47,724 bases of DNA from Companilactobacillus kimchiensis. GTDB taxonomy: Bacteria; Bacillota; Bacilli; Lactobacillales; Lactobacillaceae. Where the stretch lies: NCBI RefSeq assembly GCF_001438805.1, contig NZ_JQCF01000017.1, forward strand, positions 1 to 47,724. The letters are read 5' to 3'. The notes beneath the pieces were generated by a model that saw only the letters and a list, made by a program, of their open reading frames with translations, was not told where the DNA came from and made no database searches. Within the stretch, counting starts at the first letter, position 1; every line of letters starts with the position of its first letter. Made by a program: the position numbers and the translations under genes. Shown here one piece after another: positions 9,899 through 18,070 of this stretch.

Positions 9899-11680
9899 AT
9901 GACATTTTCAATAAAAAGTAGAGCAGAAGAAATAAAAAAATTAAAAACTAGAAGACTAGATCTCTTAGTCATTGGTGGTGGTATTACCGGAGCAGGTCTT
10001 GCTCTACAAGCTAGTGCTGCTGGAATGAGAACAGCCTTGATTGATATGCAAGATTTCGGGGCTGGTACTTCATCAAGATCAACACGACTAGTTCACGGTG
10101 GAATTAGATACCTAAAGAGTTTTGATGTTGAGGTCGTTTCTGAGACGGTCCAAGAACGTGCAATTATTCAACACGTTGCACCACACGTAACTAGACCTGA
10201 TCCAATGTTGCTACCAATCTATGACGAACCCGGAACAACTTTCTCAATGTTCTCAGTTAAGATTGCGATGGATCTATACGATCGCCTAGCTGGAATCAAT
10301 AAATCAGAATATTTGAAGAAGTATGCTAACTATACTTTGGATAAAGAACAAGTCTTGAAGCTAGAACCACAATTGAACCCAGAGAACTTAGCTGGTGGTG
10401 GGGTTTATCTAGACTACTTGAACAACGATTCACGTTTGGTTATTGAAAACATTAAAAAGGCTCATGACTTGGGCGGTTTGATGGTTAGTCGTATGAAGGC
10501 TGTTAAAGTTCTTCATAATCAATTTGGCAATGCCTGTGGTGTAACAGTCAAAGACATGATCAGTGGCGAAGAATTTGATGTCAAAGCTAAGATCGTCTTG
10601 AATGCTTCAGGTCCATGGTCAGACTTTGTTAAAGACTTGGATGACAAGCATGATCAACGTAAGACACAAATGCGTCCTACAAAGGGTGTTCACTTAGTTG
10701 TTGACCAATCTAGATTGAATGTTCCAAAGCCAACATACTTTGGTTCAGGTACTAATGATGGTCGTATGATCTTTACAATTCCAAGAGATGGTAAGACATA
10801 CTTTGGAACAACTGATACTGACTTTAAGGGTGATTTAACACATCCTAAGGTTGATCAAGGTGATGTTGATTATCTATTGAAGATCATCAACAAGAAATAC
10901 CCTAATGCTCATATTACACTTGATGATGTTGAATCAAGTTGGGCTGGTGTAAGACCACTTGTTGCCGAAGAACCTGCTCCGGTTGATGATAAGAAAAAAG
11001 AAGAAGAGAAGCCTGATGTAGTTTCAGGTGCTAGTGATTCTGGTAGCCACAAACTAACAGCTTCACAAGTTTCTAGAGGTAGCTCTTTGAAACGTGCCGA
11101 TGACGGTTTGATTACTCTAGCCGGCGGTAAGTTAACTGACTATCGTAAGATGGCTGATGGTGCTATGAAGATGATCATTGAAATCATGAATACTCAATAT
11201 GCTCGTGATTTTAAACCAGTTGATTCTGCTAGCATCAAGGTTTCTGGTGGTGATTTTGATTCAAATCACGCTGAAGAAGAACTTGAAAACTATGCAAAAG
11301 AAGCTATTGCAGCAGGAGTTGATCCTGTCGGTGCTGAAAAGATGGCTAACATCTTTGGCTCAAACACTGAAGAAGTTATTGCCAATGCTAAGGATACTAA
11401 ACCAATTGCTGGTTTGAGCTTAGCCGAAACATTGAGTCTTCGTTACTCAATGGAAAACGAAATGACACTTACACCGGAAGATTATTTATTCCGTCGTACT
11501 AATAATTTATTATTCAATCATGATGAAATTAAGAACGTCAAGGCTGGAGTTATCAGCGAAATGGCCAAGTACTATGATTGGACAGACGATCAGATTAAAG
11601 ATTATACAGAAAAAACTAATGAATTAATTAATGAAGCTGAGTTGGATTATTTGAAAGATGCCGCTGCAGTTGAAGCATAA
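9899..11680 (+). CDS. glpO: Alpha-glycerophosphate oxidase (H2O2-forming)
   Basis: A 593-residue FAD protein oxidising glycerol-3-phosphate to dihydroxyacetone phosphate. The dinucleotide-binding VIGGGITGAGLALQASAAG lies near residue 30, followed by GTSSRSTRLVHGGIRYL typical of GlpD/GlpO. Between RPLVAEE and the conserved LITLAGGKLTDYR there is a roughly 50-residue charged insert (PAPVDDKKKEEEKPDV and following). Such an insert separates the O2-using GlpO of lactic acid bacteria from quinone-linked GlpD, so H2O2 is the expected by-product. I start at the ATG at 9899 (GAGGGACGG upstream); a TTG eight codons earlier is unlikely. It follows glpK by 56 bases. Confidence 0.92.
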   Translation: MTFSIKSRAEEIKKLKTRRLDLLVIGGGITGAGLALQASAAGMRTALIDMQDFGAGTSSRSTRLVHGGIRYLKSFDVEVVSETVQERAIIQHVAPHVTRPDPMLLPIYDEPGTTFSMFSVKIAMDLYDRLAGINKSEYLKKYANYTLDKEQVLKLEPQLNPENLAGGGVYLDYLNNDSRLVIENIKKAHDLGGLMVSRMKAVKVLHNQFGNACGVTVKDMISGEEFDVKAKIVLNASGPWSDFVKDLDDKHDQRKTQMRPTKGVHLVVDQSRLNVPKPTYFGSGTNDGRMIFTIPRDGKTYFGTTDTDFKGDLTHPKVDQGDVDYLLKIINKKYPNAHITLDDVESSWAGVRPLVAEEPAPVDDKKKEEEKPDVVSGASDSGSHKLTASQVSRGSSLKRADDGLITLAGGKLTDYRKMADGAMKMIIEIMNTQYARDFKPVDSASIKVSGGDFDSNHAEEELENYAKEAIAAGVDPVGAEKMANIFGSNTEEVIANAKDTKPIAGLSLAETLSLRYSMENEMTLTPEDYLFRRTNNLLFNHDEIKNVKAGVISEMAKYYDWTDDQIKDYTEKTNELINEAELDYLKDAAAVEA

Positions 11681-11710
11681 TAAGAAATTCTTGTTATCGG
11701 GAGATTGATT

Positions 11711-12658
11711 ATGTCAAATTTTACTAAAACCTACCATGCATTGGGTACAGAGATTAAATTAACAGTTTTTCAAGAAGGACAAGTACCGGCCCTTGATAAA
11801 GCATACGAATTGATTCAATATTGTGAGGATATTTTAACAGTAAATCGAACTGAGTCAGAAATCATGTCTATCAATCATGCTTCTGGTAAGGGAGCTGTAT
11901 CAGTTTCAAAAATAAGTTATGACTTGGTAAAAGCAGCTGTTAAAGTCAGTCAAAAGAATCAAGGCTTTAACGCAGCAATTGGTCCGTTAGTAAAATTATG
12001 GCACATAGGATTTTCTGATGCGGAAGTTCCTACTGAAAAAGAGATATCTAATAGATTAAGATTAACTAATCCAGGAAGAATTATGTTGGATGACAGTAAT
12101 AGATCGGTGTATCTATTAGATGAAGGAATGGAACTAGATTTAGGTGGTATAGCCAAAGGTTACATTGCTGATGCCATTAAGAAATTATGGTATGAATCTG
12201 GAGTAGAACAGGGAATTATTGACTTGGGTGGAAACGTGCTTTTAGTCGGTCAGAGTATTCATGAGGATGGTCTTTGGACTGTGGGAGTTCAGTCACCATT
12301 TGATACTCGTAGTGATTATTTAGGAATTGTTGAAATACCTGATTACTCGGTTGTAACTTCAGGGATATACGAACGTTTTTTAAATAAGCAGGGGCATAGT
12401 TACCATCATATTATGGATCCAAAAACGGGTTATCCAGTGAAAACAGATTTAATAGGGGTCACTGTAATTAGTCCCAAATCAATTGATGGTGAGATTTGGT
12501 CAAGTTTAGGATTTTATAATAATTATGAGGGAACTTTAAAATTATTAACTGATAATGCAATTGGATTGGTTTTTGTTTACAAGGATCGGACAATTCGTTT
12601 AACAGATAATCTTAAAGATAAATTCAAATTAACAGATACATCTTTCAAAATAATTTAA
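11711..12658 (+). CDS. ApbE-type FAD:protein FMN transferase
   Basis: A 315-residue member of the ApbE family, which covalently attaches FMN to a Thr of target flavoproteins using FAD and Mg2+. Family marks are YHALGTEIKL at the N-terminus, LDLGGIAKGYIAD near the middle, SVVTSGIYERF, and HHIMDPKTGYPV. There is no signal peptide or lipobox, so it should act in the cytoplasm. The ATG at 11711 is preceded by GGGAG. It lies 30 bases after glpO and before a strong terminator, so it is probably the last gene of the glp transcript. No FMN-binding-domain target is encoded in this window; GlpO itself uses FAD. Confidence 0.85.
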   Translation: MSNFTKTYHALGTEIKLTVFQEGQVPALDKAYELIQYCEDILTVNRTESEIMSINHASGKGAVSVSKISYDLVKAAVKVSQKNQGFNAAIGPLVKLWHIGFSDAEVPTEKEISNRLRLTNPGRIMLDDSNRSVYLLDEGMELDLGGIAKGYIADAIKKLWYESGVEQGIIDLGGNVLLVGQSIHEDGLWTVGVQSPFDTRSDYLGIVEIPDYSVVTSGIYERFLNKQGHSYHHIMDPKTGYPVKTDLIGVTVISPKSIDGEIWSSLGFYNNYEGTLKLLTDNAIGLVFVYKDRTIRLTDNLKDKFKLTDTSFKII

Positions 12659-12668
12659 GAGGTATTTT

Positions 12669-12711
12669 AAAGAACTATCATCTATGAAATGCGTGGATGA
12701 TAGTTCTTTTT
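12669..12711 (+). terminator. Rho-independent terminator after the glpK-glpO-apbE transcript
   Basis: AAAGAACTATCATC (12669-12682) pairs perfectly with GATGATAGTTCTTT (12696-12709), followed by more T residues. Confidence 0.9.
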
Positions 12712-12769
12712 GTGTGAAATAAATTTTTTGAAATTTTATTTTATAATTATAGTATTTTCATATGAAATA

Positions 12770-12816
12770 TTGAAATTTTCTTCAAAAGAGGTATTATTTA
12801 ATTGTAAGCGTTATCA
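12770..12816 (+). promoter_or_regulatory. murP promoter with consensus cre and candidate MurR operator
   Basis: TGTAAGCGTTATCA (12803-12816) matches the cre consensus at all 14 positions. A promoter TTGAAA (12770-12775), 16-base spacer, TATTAT (12792-12797) would place the cre over the transcription start. The interrupted palindrome TTGAAattttcTTCAA (12770-12785) covers the -35 and could be the operator of the RpiR-type regulator at the end of the operon. The cre is secure; promoter and operator are inferred. Confidence 0.65.
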
Positions 12817-12841
12817 GAATGCTTTGGGGAGGTAAACAAAC

Positions 12842-14290
12842 ATGAACAATAAAGAGATTGCTAACGAAATTCTAAAAAATGTTGGTGGTAAAGAAAACGT
12901 TACAGCCAATGTTGCTTGTATGACTAGATTAAGGCTAGGTATCAAAGATAATGACAAAGTAAATGTTGATGCATTGAAACGTATTGATGGTGTTTTAGCT
13001 GTTGTCCAAGCTGATACACTGCAAGTTGTCTTGGGTCCAGGTAAAGTAAATAAAATTGCTGAACCATTTGCAGATTTAACTGGAGTGCCACTTGGTAGCG
13101 ATGCCGACGATGGGGAGACAGTTGAAGATTCAAAACGTGGCGAAGATATCAAGCAAATCGCCAAAGAGAATAAGACAGCTAACAAAGCTAAACATGACAA
13201 GCCACTTCAACGTGGTCTACAACACATTGCTAACGTCTTTATACCGTTATTACCTGGTATTATTGCCGCTGGATTGATCAATGGTCTAGCTAATGTTATT
13301 GATTTTCAAACTCATCAAGCCTTTGCAACTGACTGGTGGTACATGACTATTAAAACTTTAGGTTGGGGATTATTCACTTTCCTTCCAGTCTTCGTTGGGA
13401 TGAATGCTGCTCGAGAGTTTAAAGGTAGTCCAATTTTAGGTGGTATCGGGGGAACACTCTGCTTAGGTGTTGCAATTCCCGGCTCACCATTGGCTGCTAA
13501 AGGCATTACGATGCCATTTACCCATGCACCATTTACTGTCGGTGTTGGTGGTTTAATTACAGCTCTATTAATGGGTATTTTCTTCGCTATTTTGGAAAGA
13601 AATTTCCGCAAGATTATGCCTAGTGTGCTCGATACATTCTTTACGCCATTATTAACTGTTATTGTTGGTTCATTGATTGCGGTCGTCTTCCTACAACCGA
13701 TTGGTGCTTGGTTGACTACAGCCATCTACGTAACAATGGACTTTGTTTATACTAAATTGAGTGTCTTTGGTGGATTTGTTCTATCATCAACCTTCTTAGC
13801 TTTAGTTTCTGTTGGATTGCACCAAGCTTTAACACCAATTCACGTGTTACTAAACAATCCTTCAGGTCCTACACATGGTATCAACTATCTACTACCAATC
13901 TTAATGATGGCCGGTGGTGGTCAAGTTGGTGCCGGTCTTGCTCTTTATATCAAATCAAAGAACAAGAGATTTAAGAAAATGGTTATGAGTTCAATTCCCG
14001 TTGCTATCTTGGGTGTTGGTGAACCATTGATGTATGCCGTAACCTTGCCACTTGGTAGAGCCTTTGTTACTGCCAGTATTGGTGCTGGTTTTGGTGGTAT
14101 CTTTGCTTCATTATTCCACTTGGGTGCTGTTACACAGGGCGTTTCAGGACTATTTGGACTTTTGATCATGCAACCAGGACAACAATTAACTTATCTCTTA
14201 GCATTATTGATTGCCTACGCTGGTGGCTTCGTTGTAACTTGGTTCTTCGGAGTTGATGAAGATAGAATTAACGAAATTTATCCAGAATAA
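12842..14290 (+). CDS. murP: PTS EIIBC, N-acetylmuramic acid type
   Basis: A 482-residue PTS permease of the glucose superfamily with an N-terminal EIIB domain (phospho-accepting Cys26 in ANVACMTRLRLGIKD) and a C-terminal EIIC membrane domain (about 120-480, about ten hydrophobic spans). It has a charged linker at about 85-120. No EIIA domain is fused or adjacent, so a general EIIA-Glc is presumably borrowed, as for known MurP proteins. The substrate is assigned from the operon: mupG, murQ and an RpiR regulator follow. It should import and 6-phosphorylate MurNAc or MurNAc-GlcNAc from peptidoglycan turnover. GGGGAGG precedes the ATG, and a 14/14 cre lies just upstream. Confidence 0.88.
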   Translation: MNNKEIANEILKNVGGKENVTANVACMTRLRLGIKDNDKVNVDALKRIDGVLAVVQADTLQVVLGPGKVNKIAEPFADLTGVPLGSDADDGETVEDSKRGEDIKQIAKENKTANKAKHDKPLQRGLQHIANVFIPLLPGIIAAGLINGLANVIDFQTHQAFATDWWYMTIKTLGWGLFTFLPVFVGMNAAREFKGSPILGGIGGTLCLGVAIPGSPLAAKGITMPFTHAPFTVGVGGLITALLMGIFFAILERNFRKIMPSVLDTFFTPLLTVIVGSLIAVVFLQPIGAWLTTAIYVTMDFVYTKLSVFGGFVLSSTFLALVSVGLHQALTPIHVLLNNPSGPTHGINYLLPILMMAGGGQVGAGLALYIKSKNKRFKKMVMSSIPVAILGVGEPLMYAVTLPLGRAFVTASIGAGFGGIFASLFHLGAVTQGVSGLFGLLIMQPGQQLTYLLALLIAYAGGFVVTWFFGVDEDRINEIYPE

Positions 14291-14301
14291 AGGAGTTTAA
14301 T

Positions 14302-15357
14302 ATGTTAGGATTTTCAGCCTATTTGCACAGTTCTTTTCAAAAGAAAGATTTGGAAATGTTCAACCAATTTGTCAAAGCTGGATTCAAGGGTGTTTTTACT
14401 TCAATTAATTTACCGGAAGATGATCCACAGGTTCTCCTAGATAATTTGAAAAGATTGGGACAATTATGTTTCGACAATGGTTTGGAGTTAACTCTTGATA
14501 TTTCTTCGGTAGCAATGAAACGACTTAATTTAAACTTGGATCGTGACTTAGCGATTTTTAAAAAATTGCATGTGACAATGTTAAGAATTGATGATGGCAT
14601 TTCTATTCAAAGGATTGCTCGACTCTCGTTAGGGATGAAGGTGGCCTTGAATGCTAGTACAATCGAACAAACAGAAATTGATGAATTGACTGCGGCCAAA
14701 GCTAACTTTGCAAATTTGGAAGCCTGGCATAATTATTATCCGCGTGAAAACACTGGTTTGGACGGAGCTTGGTTTAAAGAAAAGAATCAATGGTTAAAAG
14801 CTAATAATTTTAAAGTTATGGCTTTTGTTCCTGGTGATAAAAATCTTCGAGCTCCTGTTTATAAAGGCTTACCAACCTTGGAAGCTCATCGATATGAGAA
14901 TCCTTTAGCAGCAGCAATTGACATGAAAGAGTATGGGGCCGATCGGATTTATATTGGTGATTCAGCTTTGAAAGCCAGTACCTTTGAACAATTTAGAAAT
15001 TATTTCATAAAAAATGTCTTACAGATTAGAGCTCAATTCGATCATGCTCCCAGTTATATCACTGATGTTTTGCATCAAAGAGCAGATGTTTCAAGGGATG
15101 TCGTCAGGTTGAGAGAGGGGCGACCTCTTAATAAAACTGAAATTCGTCCAACCAACAGTGGTTTACGGAAACGTGGCTCAATTACGTTAGACAATGAATT
15201 ATCGGGACGTTATCAAGGAGAATTACAATTAGTCAAATATCAATTACCAGCTGATAGTACGGTCAATGTTATTGGTCAAATCGATGAGAAAGATATTAGT
15301 TTGTTAAAATACTGTGTTGCCAATCAGGCAATTCAATTGATTGATATTGGAAGTTAG
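14302..15357 (+). CDS. mupG: 6-phospho-N-acetylmuramidase (DUF871, GH170)
   Basis: A 351-residue cytoplasmic protein of the DUF871 family, whose Staphylococcus aureus member MupG splits MurNAc-6P-GlcNAc into MurNAc-6P and GlcNAc. An N-terminal TIM barrel (about 1-235) begins LGFSAYLHSS and carries LDIS, LRIDDGIS, AWHNYYPRENTGLD and GLPTLEAHR. A small C-terminal beta domain follows. The SD AGGAG is 12 bases downstream of the murP stop region. Its place between murP and murQ supports the MurNAc role directly. A distant paralogue lies at 19612-20700 with a variant active-site loop. Confidence 0.9.
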   Translation: MLGFSAYLHSSFQKKDLEMFNQFVKAGFKGVFTSINLPEDDPQVLLDNLKRLGQLCFDNGLELTLDISSVAMKRLNLNLDRDLAIFKKLHVTMLRIDDGISIQRIARLSLGMKVALNASTIEQTEIDELTAAKANFANLEAWHNYYPRENTGLDGAWFKEKNQWLKANNFKVMAFVPGDKNLRAPVYKGLPTLEAHRYENPLAAAIDMKEYGADRIYIGDSALKASTFEQFRNYFIKNVLQIRAQFDHAPSYITDVLHQRADVSRDVVRLREGRPLNKTEIRPTNSGLRKRGSITLDNELSGRYQGELQLVKYQLPADSTVNVIGQIDEKDISLLKYCVANQAIQLIDIGS

Positions 15358-15369
15358 GAATGATCAAAT

Positions 15370-16260
15370 ATGGATATAAAAAAACTATCAACTGAAAGCC
15401 AAAATCCGGCAACGACTGACCTTGATGAGATGAATGCCAAAGAAATTGTGACGATCATGAATCATGAGGATCAAAAAGTATCTTTGGCAATTGAAAAAGA
15501 ACTTCCTCAAATAGCCATCGCAGTTGAGAAAATTGCAAATTCTTTCAAAATTGGTGGTCGTTTATTCTACATTGGAGCTGGTACGAGTGGTCGTTTAGGA
15601 GTCCTGGATGCTGCTGAATGTGTTCCTACCTTTGGAATTGACCCTGAATTGGTTCAAGGGTTAATTGCTGGTGGTAGCAAAGCCATGACTTTGGCAGTTG
15701 AAGGCGCCGAAGATAATGCGGAATTAGGGGCTAGTGATTTGAAAGCTAGACAATTAACTGACAAAGACGTTGTTGTGGGAATTGCAGCCAGCGGACGGAC
15801 TCCATATGTAGTTGGTGGATTGGACTACGCTAAATCTGTTAAAGCCGATACAATTGCTTTATCGTGCAATAATGATGCAGTTATCAGCCAACATGCTGAT
15901 ACTAAAATCGAAGTTGTCGTTGGTCCAGAAGTATTGTCAGGCTCAACTAGATTAAAATCTGGAACGGCTCAAAAAATGGTTTTGAATATGTTATCTACTG
16001 CTGCGATGGTTCGTATTGGAAAAACTTATGGTAATTTGATGGTGGATGTCAAACCAACTAATAAGAAGTTAGTTCAACGTTCGCTTAATATCATTACTGA
16101 AGTGACGGGTGTGACTGAAGATGTAGCTTTAAAAGTTTTAAAAAGGGCCGATTACTCAGTTAAAGACGCTATTGTTATGATCTCTCAGCATATGGATAAA
16201 GCAGCAGCTGAGCAAAAACTAAGCGAGTCAAATGGTTTTGTACGACAAGCAATTAAGTGA
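15370..16260 (+). CDS. murQ: N-acetylmuramic acid 6-phosphate etherase
   Basis: A 296-residue SIS-domain lyase-type etherase that removes D-lactate from MurNAc-6P to give GlcNAc-6P. The sugar-phosphate loop [21 protein letters not shown] is intact. Glu83 and Glu114 fall at the same numbers as the catalytic residues of E. coli MurQ. The GLIAGG and [14 protein letters not shown] segments are typical. Length is normal. It is 12 bases after mupG and 12 bases before murR, clearly cotranscribed. The product GlcNAc-6P would go to NagA/NagB, which are not in this window. Confidence 0.96.
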   Translation: MDIKKLSTESQNPATTDLDEMNAKEIVTIMNHEDQKVSLAIEKELPQIAIAVEKIANSFKIGGRLFYIGAGTSGRLGVLDAAECVPTFGIDPELVQGLIAGGSKAMTLAVEGAEDNAELGASDLKARQLTDKDVVVGIAASGRTPYVVGGLDYAKSVKADTIALSCNNDAVISQHADTKIEVVVGPEVLSGSTRLKSGTAQKMVLNMLSTAAMVRIGKTYGNLMVDVKPTNKKLVQRSLNIITEVTGVTEDVALKVLKRADYSVKDAIVMISQHMDKAAAEQKLSESNGFVRQAIK

Positions 16261-16272
16261 GGGCTATTGCGG

Positions 16273-17136
16273 ATGGTAAATACAATTTTATTAACAATTC
16301 GTTCCAAAATGGAAACGGCTAGTAAAACTGAAAAAGTTTTGGGAAGCTATATCTTGGATAATGTTCAAAATATTCCAGGGTTAAGCGTAGCGGAATTATC
16401 AAAAAGAAGTGGTGTCAGTCAGGCCACAGTAGTTAGATTTGCTCAAAATTTAGGCGTGGATGGATTTAAGGGTTTAAAAGTGGAATTAGCACGCTGTTCC
16501 GTGGACGATGTAACGAATGGTTTGTATGATGAAATTTCTCCAGATGATGGAGTTGATGAACTGAAAGAAAAATTAGTCGTTCGAATTCAGCACACCTTGG
16601 AAACTACAAGTAATGGTTTGAATAAACAAATTTTGCAAAAGACAGTTGATCAATTGGTGGCTGCGAATATGATTCAAGTTTATGGCCTTGGAGCTTCCAA
16701 TTTGGTAGCTGAAGATTTTACCCAAAAATTTGCTCGAATTGGAATAAATATATTTAATACGCAAGATACTCATGTAATGGCATCCAACTTTTTGACGCAA
16801 CAAAATAAACAAGTTTTATTTTTAGTCTCTGATTCAGGTGAGACTAATGAGACTTTGACTTTGGCAAAATTAGCACGAAAAAAAGATATTACAGTGATTA
16901 GCTTAACCTCTAATGAAAAAAGTCGTTTAGCACAGATCTCTAATATTCATATTTTGACAAGTGATACCATACCAAAGGATCAAATTAGATCTGCGGCTAC
17001 AACGTCGTTGATCAGTCAACTATATGCAGTTGATTTGATCTATTATCTTTATTTACAACGTGATTATGATAGTAATGTTCAAAAATTAAAGGAAACACAT
17101 CTTTTAGTGGATGAATTCTTCTCTAGGAAAAAATAA
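16273..17136 (+). CDS. murR: RpiR-family regulator of the MurNAc operon
   Basis: A 287-residue RpiR/MurR regulator. The N-terminal helix-turn-helix (about 1-75) has VAELSKRSGVSQATVVRFAQNLG, and a SIS domain (about 125-260) has VYGLGASN and LFLVSDSGETNET for sugar-phosphate binding. I choose ATG 16273 because GAGGG lies nine bases upstream; an in-frame TTG two codons earlier is too close to it. It is the last gene of murP-mupG-murQ-murR and probably senses MurNAc-6P, acting on the murP promoter. The symbol is by context. Confidence 0.85.
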   Translation: MVNTILLTIRSKMETASKTEKVLGSYILDNVQNIPGLSVAELSKRSGVSQATVVRFAQNLGVDGFKGLKVELARCSVDDVTNGLYDEISPDDGVDELKEKLVVRIQHTLETTSNGLNKQILQKTVDQLVAANMIQVYGLGASNLVAEDFTQKFARIGINIFNTQDTHVMASNFLTQQNKQVLFLVSDSGETNETLTLAKLARKKDITVISLTSNEKSRLAQISNIHILTSDTIPKDQIRSAATTSLISQLYAVDLIYYLYLQRDYDSNVQKLKETHLLVDEFFSRKK

Positions 17137-17162
17137 AAATCGAAAAAATATTGTTTTAAAGT

Positions 17163-17197
17163 AGAGGACTGCCAAACAGGAATGGCGGTTCTTTTTT
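17163..17197 (+). terminator. Terminator of the mur operon
   Basis: AGAGGACTGCCA (17163-17174) pairs with TGGCGGTTCTTT (17183-17194), with some G-U pairs and a trailing T-run. Confidence 0.8.
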
Positions 17198-17302
17198 AGT
17201 GTGAATTAAACAAATAATTGATGTTTATAAAAATATATTTTTGATTGAATAAGTAATACTATAATGAATATATAAATATTAAGCGTTTGGAGAAGTGTAT
17301 TT

Positions 17303-17998
17303 ATGGTTGCAGAAATTTTGTATCAAAAAGTAGCTGATGATATTAAAAAGAATATATTGTCTGGTATGTATGAAGTAGGTAGTCTAATTCCAACTGAGAA
17401 TGAATTAGAAACGAAGTACAATGTCAGTAAAATTACGATTCGTAAGGCAGTTGATCAATTGGTTACTGAAGGATATCTCTTGAAAAAGAGTGGCATTGGA
17501 ACACGGGTGATCAGTAACAGCTTGTTCAATAAATTGTCCAAGGCGAGGTCGTATTCTTCAATTATAAAAGAGCATGATCAACTAACTAAAAAAAATCTTA
17601 CAGTGGAATTAGTATCGGCAATTGATACACCATTGAAAGACCTTTTTGAAAATCAAAATATTATTTATGTTAAAAATTTATATTCATTAGATAATAATCC
17701 CTTTATTCTTGTAGAACATTTTTTGCCGAACATTAATTTAACTAATAATAAAAGTAAATTTAATAATCAATCTTTATATAAATTTTTAAAAGATAACGGT
17801 CAGGAAATTAATAGTTTTAAAGAAGAATTTAGTGCAGTTAATTTAGATACATCCGATCAAGAATTGTTAAATAAAAAGGATTCTTTAGCTTTGAAAAGAA
17901 TCAGACAAGGTTTCGATAATAAAGGCCATTTAATTGAATATACTACATCTATATATGACAGTAATAAAATGCCATACAAGATTGAATATGAGATTTAA
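17303..17998 (+). CDS. GntR-family (HutC/UTRA) transcriptional regulator
   Basis: A 231-residue regulator with an N-terminal winged HTH (about 5-70; IPTENELETKYNVSKITIRKAVDQL) and a C-terminal UTRA ligand domain (about 90-228). UTRA regulators usually sense phosphorylated sugars. A TATAAT -10 (17262-17267) and the SD GGAG precede it. It sits 72 bases upstream of the PTS/GH170 operon, and the gap contains a perfect 30-bp palindrome that is the best candidate for its operator. It is codirectional with the operon and may be cotranscribed. The expected effector is a phosphorylated intermediate of the pathway. Confidence 0.88.
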   Translation: MVAEILYQKVADDIKKNILSGMYEVGSLIPTENELETKYNVSKITIRKAVDQLVTEGYLLKKSGIGTRVISNSLFNKLSKARSYSSIIKEHDQLTKKNLTVELVSAIDTPLKDLFENQNIIYVKNLYSLDNNPFILVEHFLPNINLTNNKSKFNNQSLYKFLKDNGQEINSFKEEFSAVNLDTSDQELLNKKDSLALKRIRQGFDNKGHLIEYTTSIYDSNKMPYKIEYEI

Positions 17999-18008
17999 AA
18001 AATCTTTA

Positions 18009-18022
18009 TTTAAACGTTAACA
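18009..18022 (+). promoter_or_regulatory. cre-like site upstream of the GH170/KDG operon
   Basis: TTTAAACGTTAACA matches 13 of 14 cre positions. It overlaps the first four bases of the adjacent 30-bp palindrome, so CcpA and a specific regulator could compete. Confidence 0.55.
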
Positions 18023-18048
18023 TCATAACATTATAATGTTATGATGTT
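18019..18048 (+). promoter_or_regulatory. Perfect 30-bp palindrome, candidate GntR operator
   Basis: The half-site AACATCATAACATTA is followed immediately by its exact complement, with no loop. It lies between the gntR stop and the EIIC start, has no T-run, and so does not look like a terminator. The SD of the EIIC gene (AAAGGAGGG) follows about 10 bases later. It is most simply read as an operator for the GntR/UTRA protein. Confidence 0.6.
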
Positions 18049-18070
18049 GTCGAAAAAAGGAGGGTACAAA

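Noticed and set aside
13315-13725. A 136-codon minus-strand open frame inside murP.
   Set aside because: It is a shadow of the strongly coding murP frame, with proline-rich low-complexity translation, no SD and no recognisable domain.
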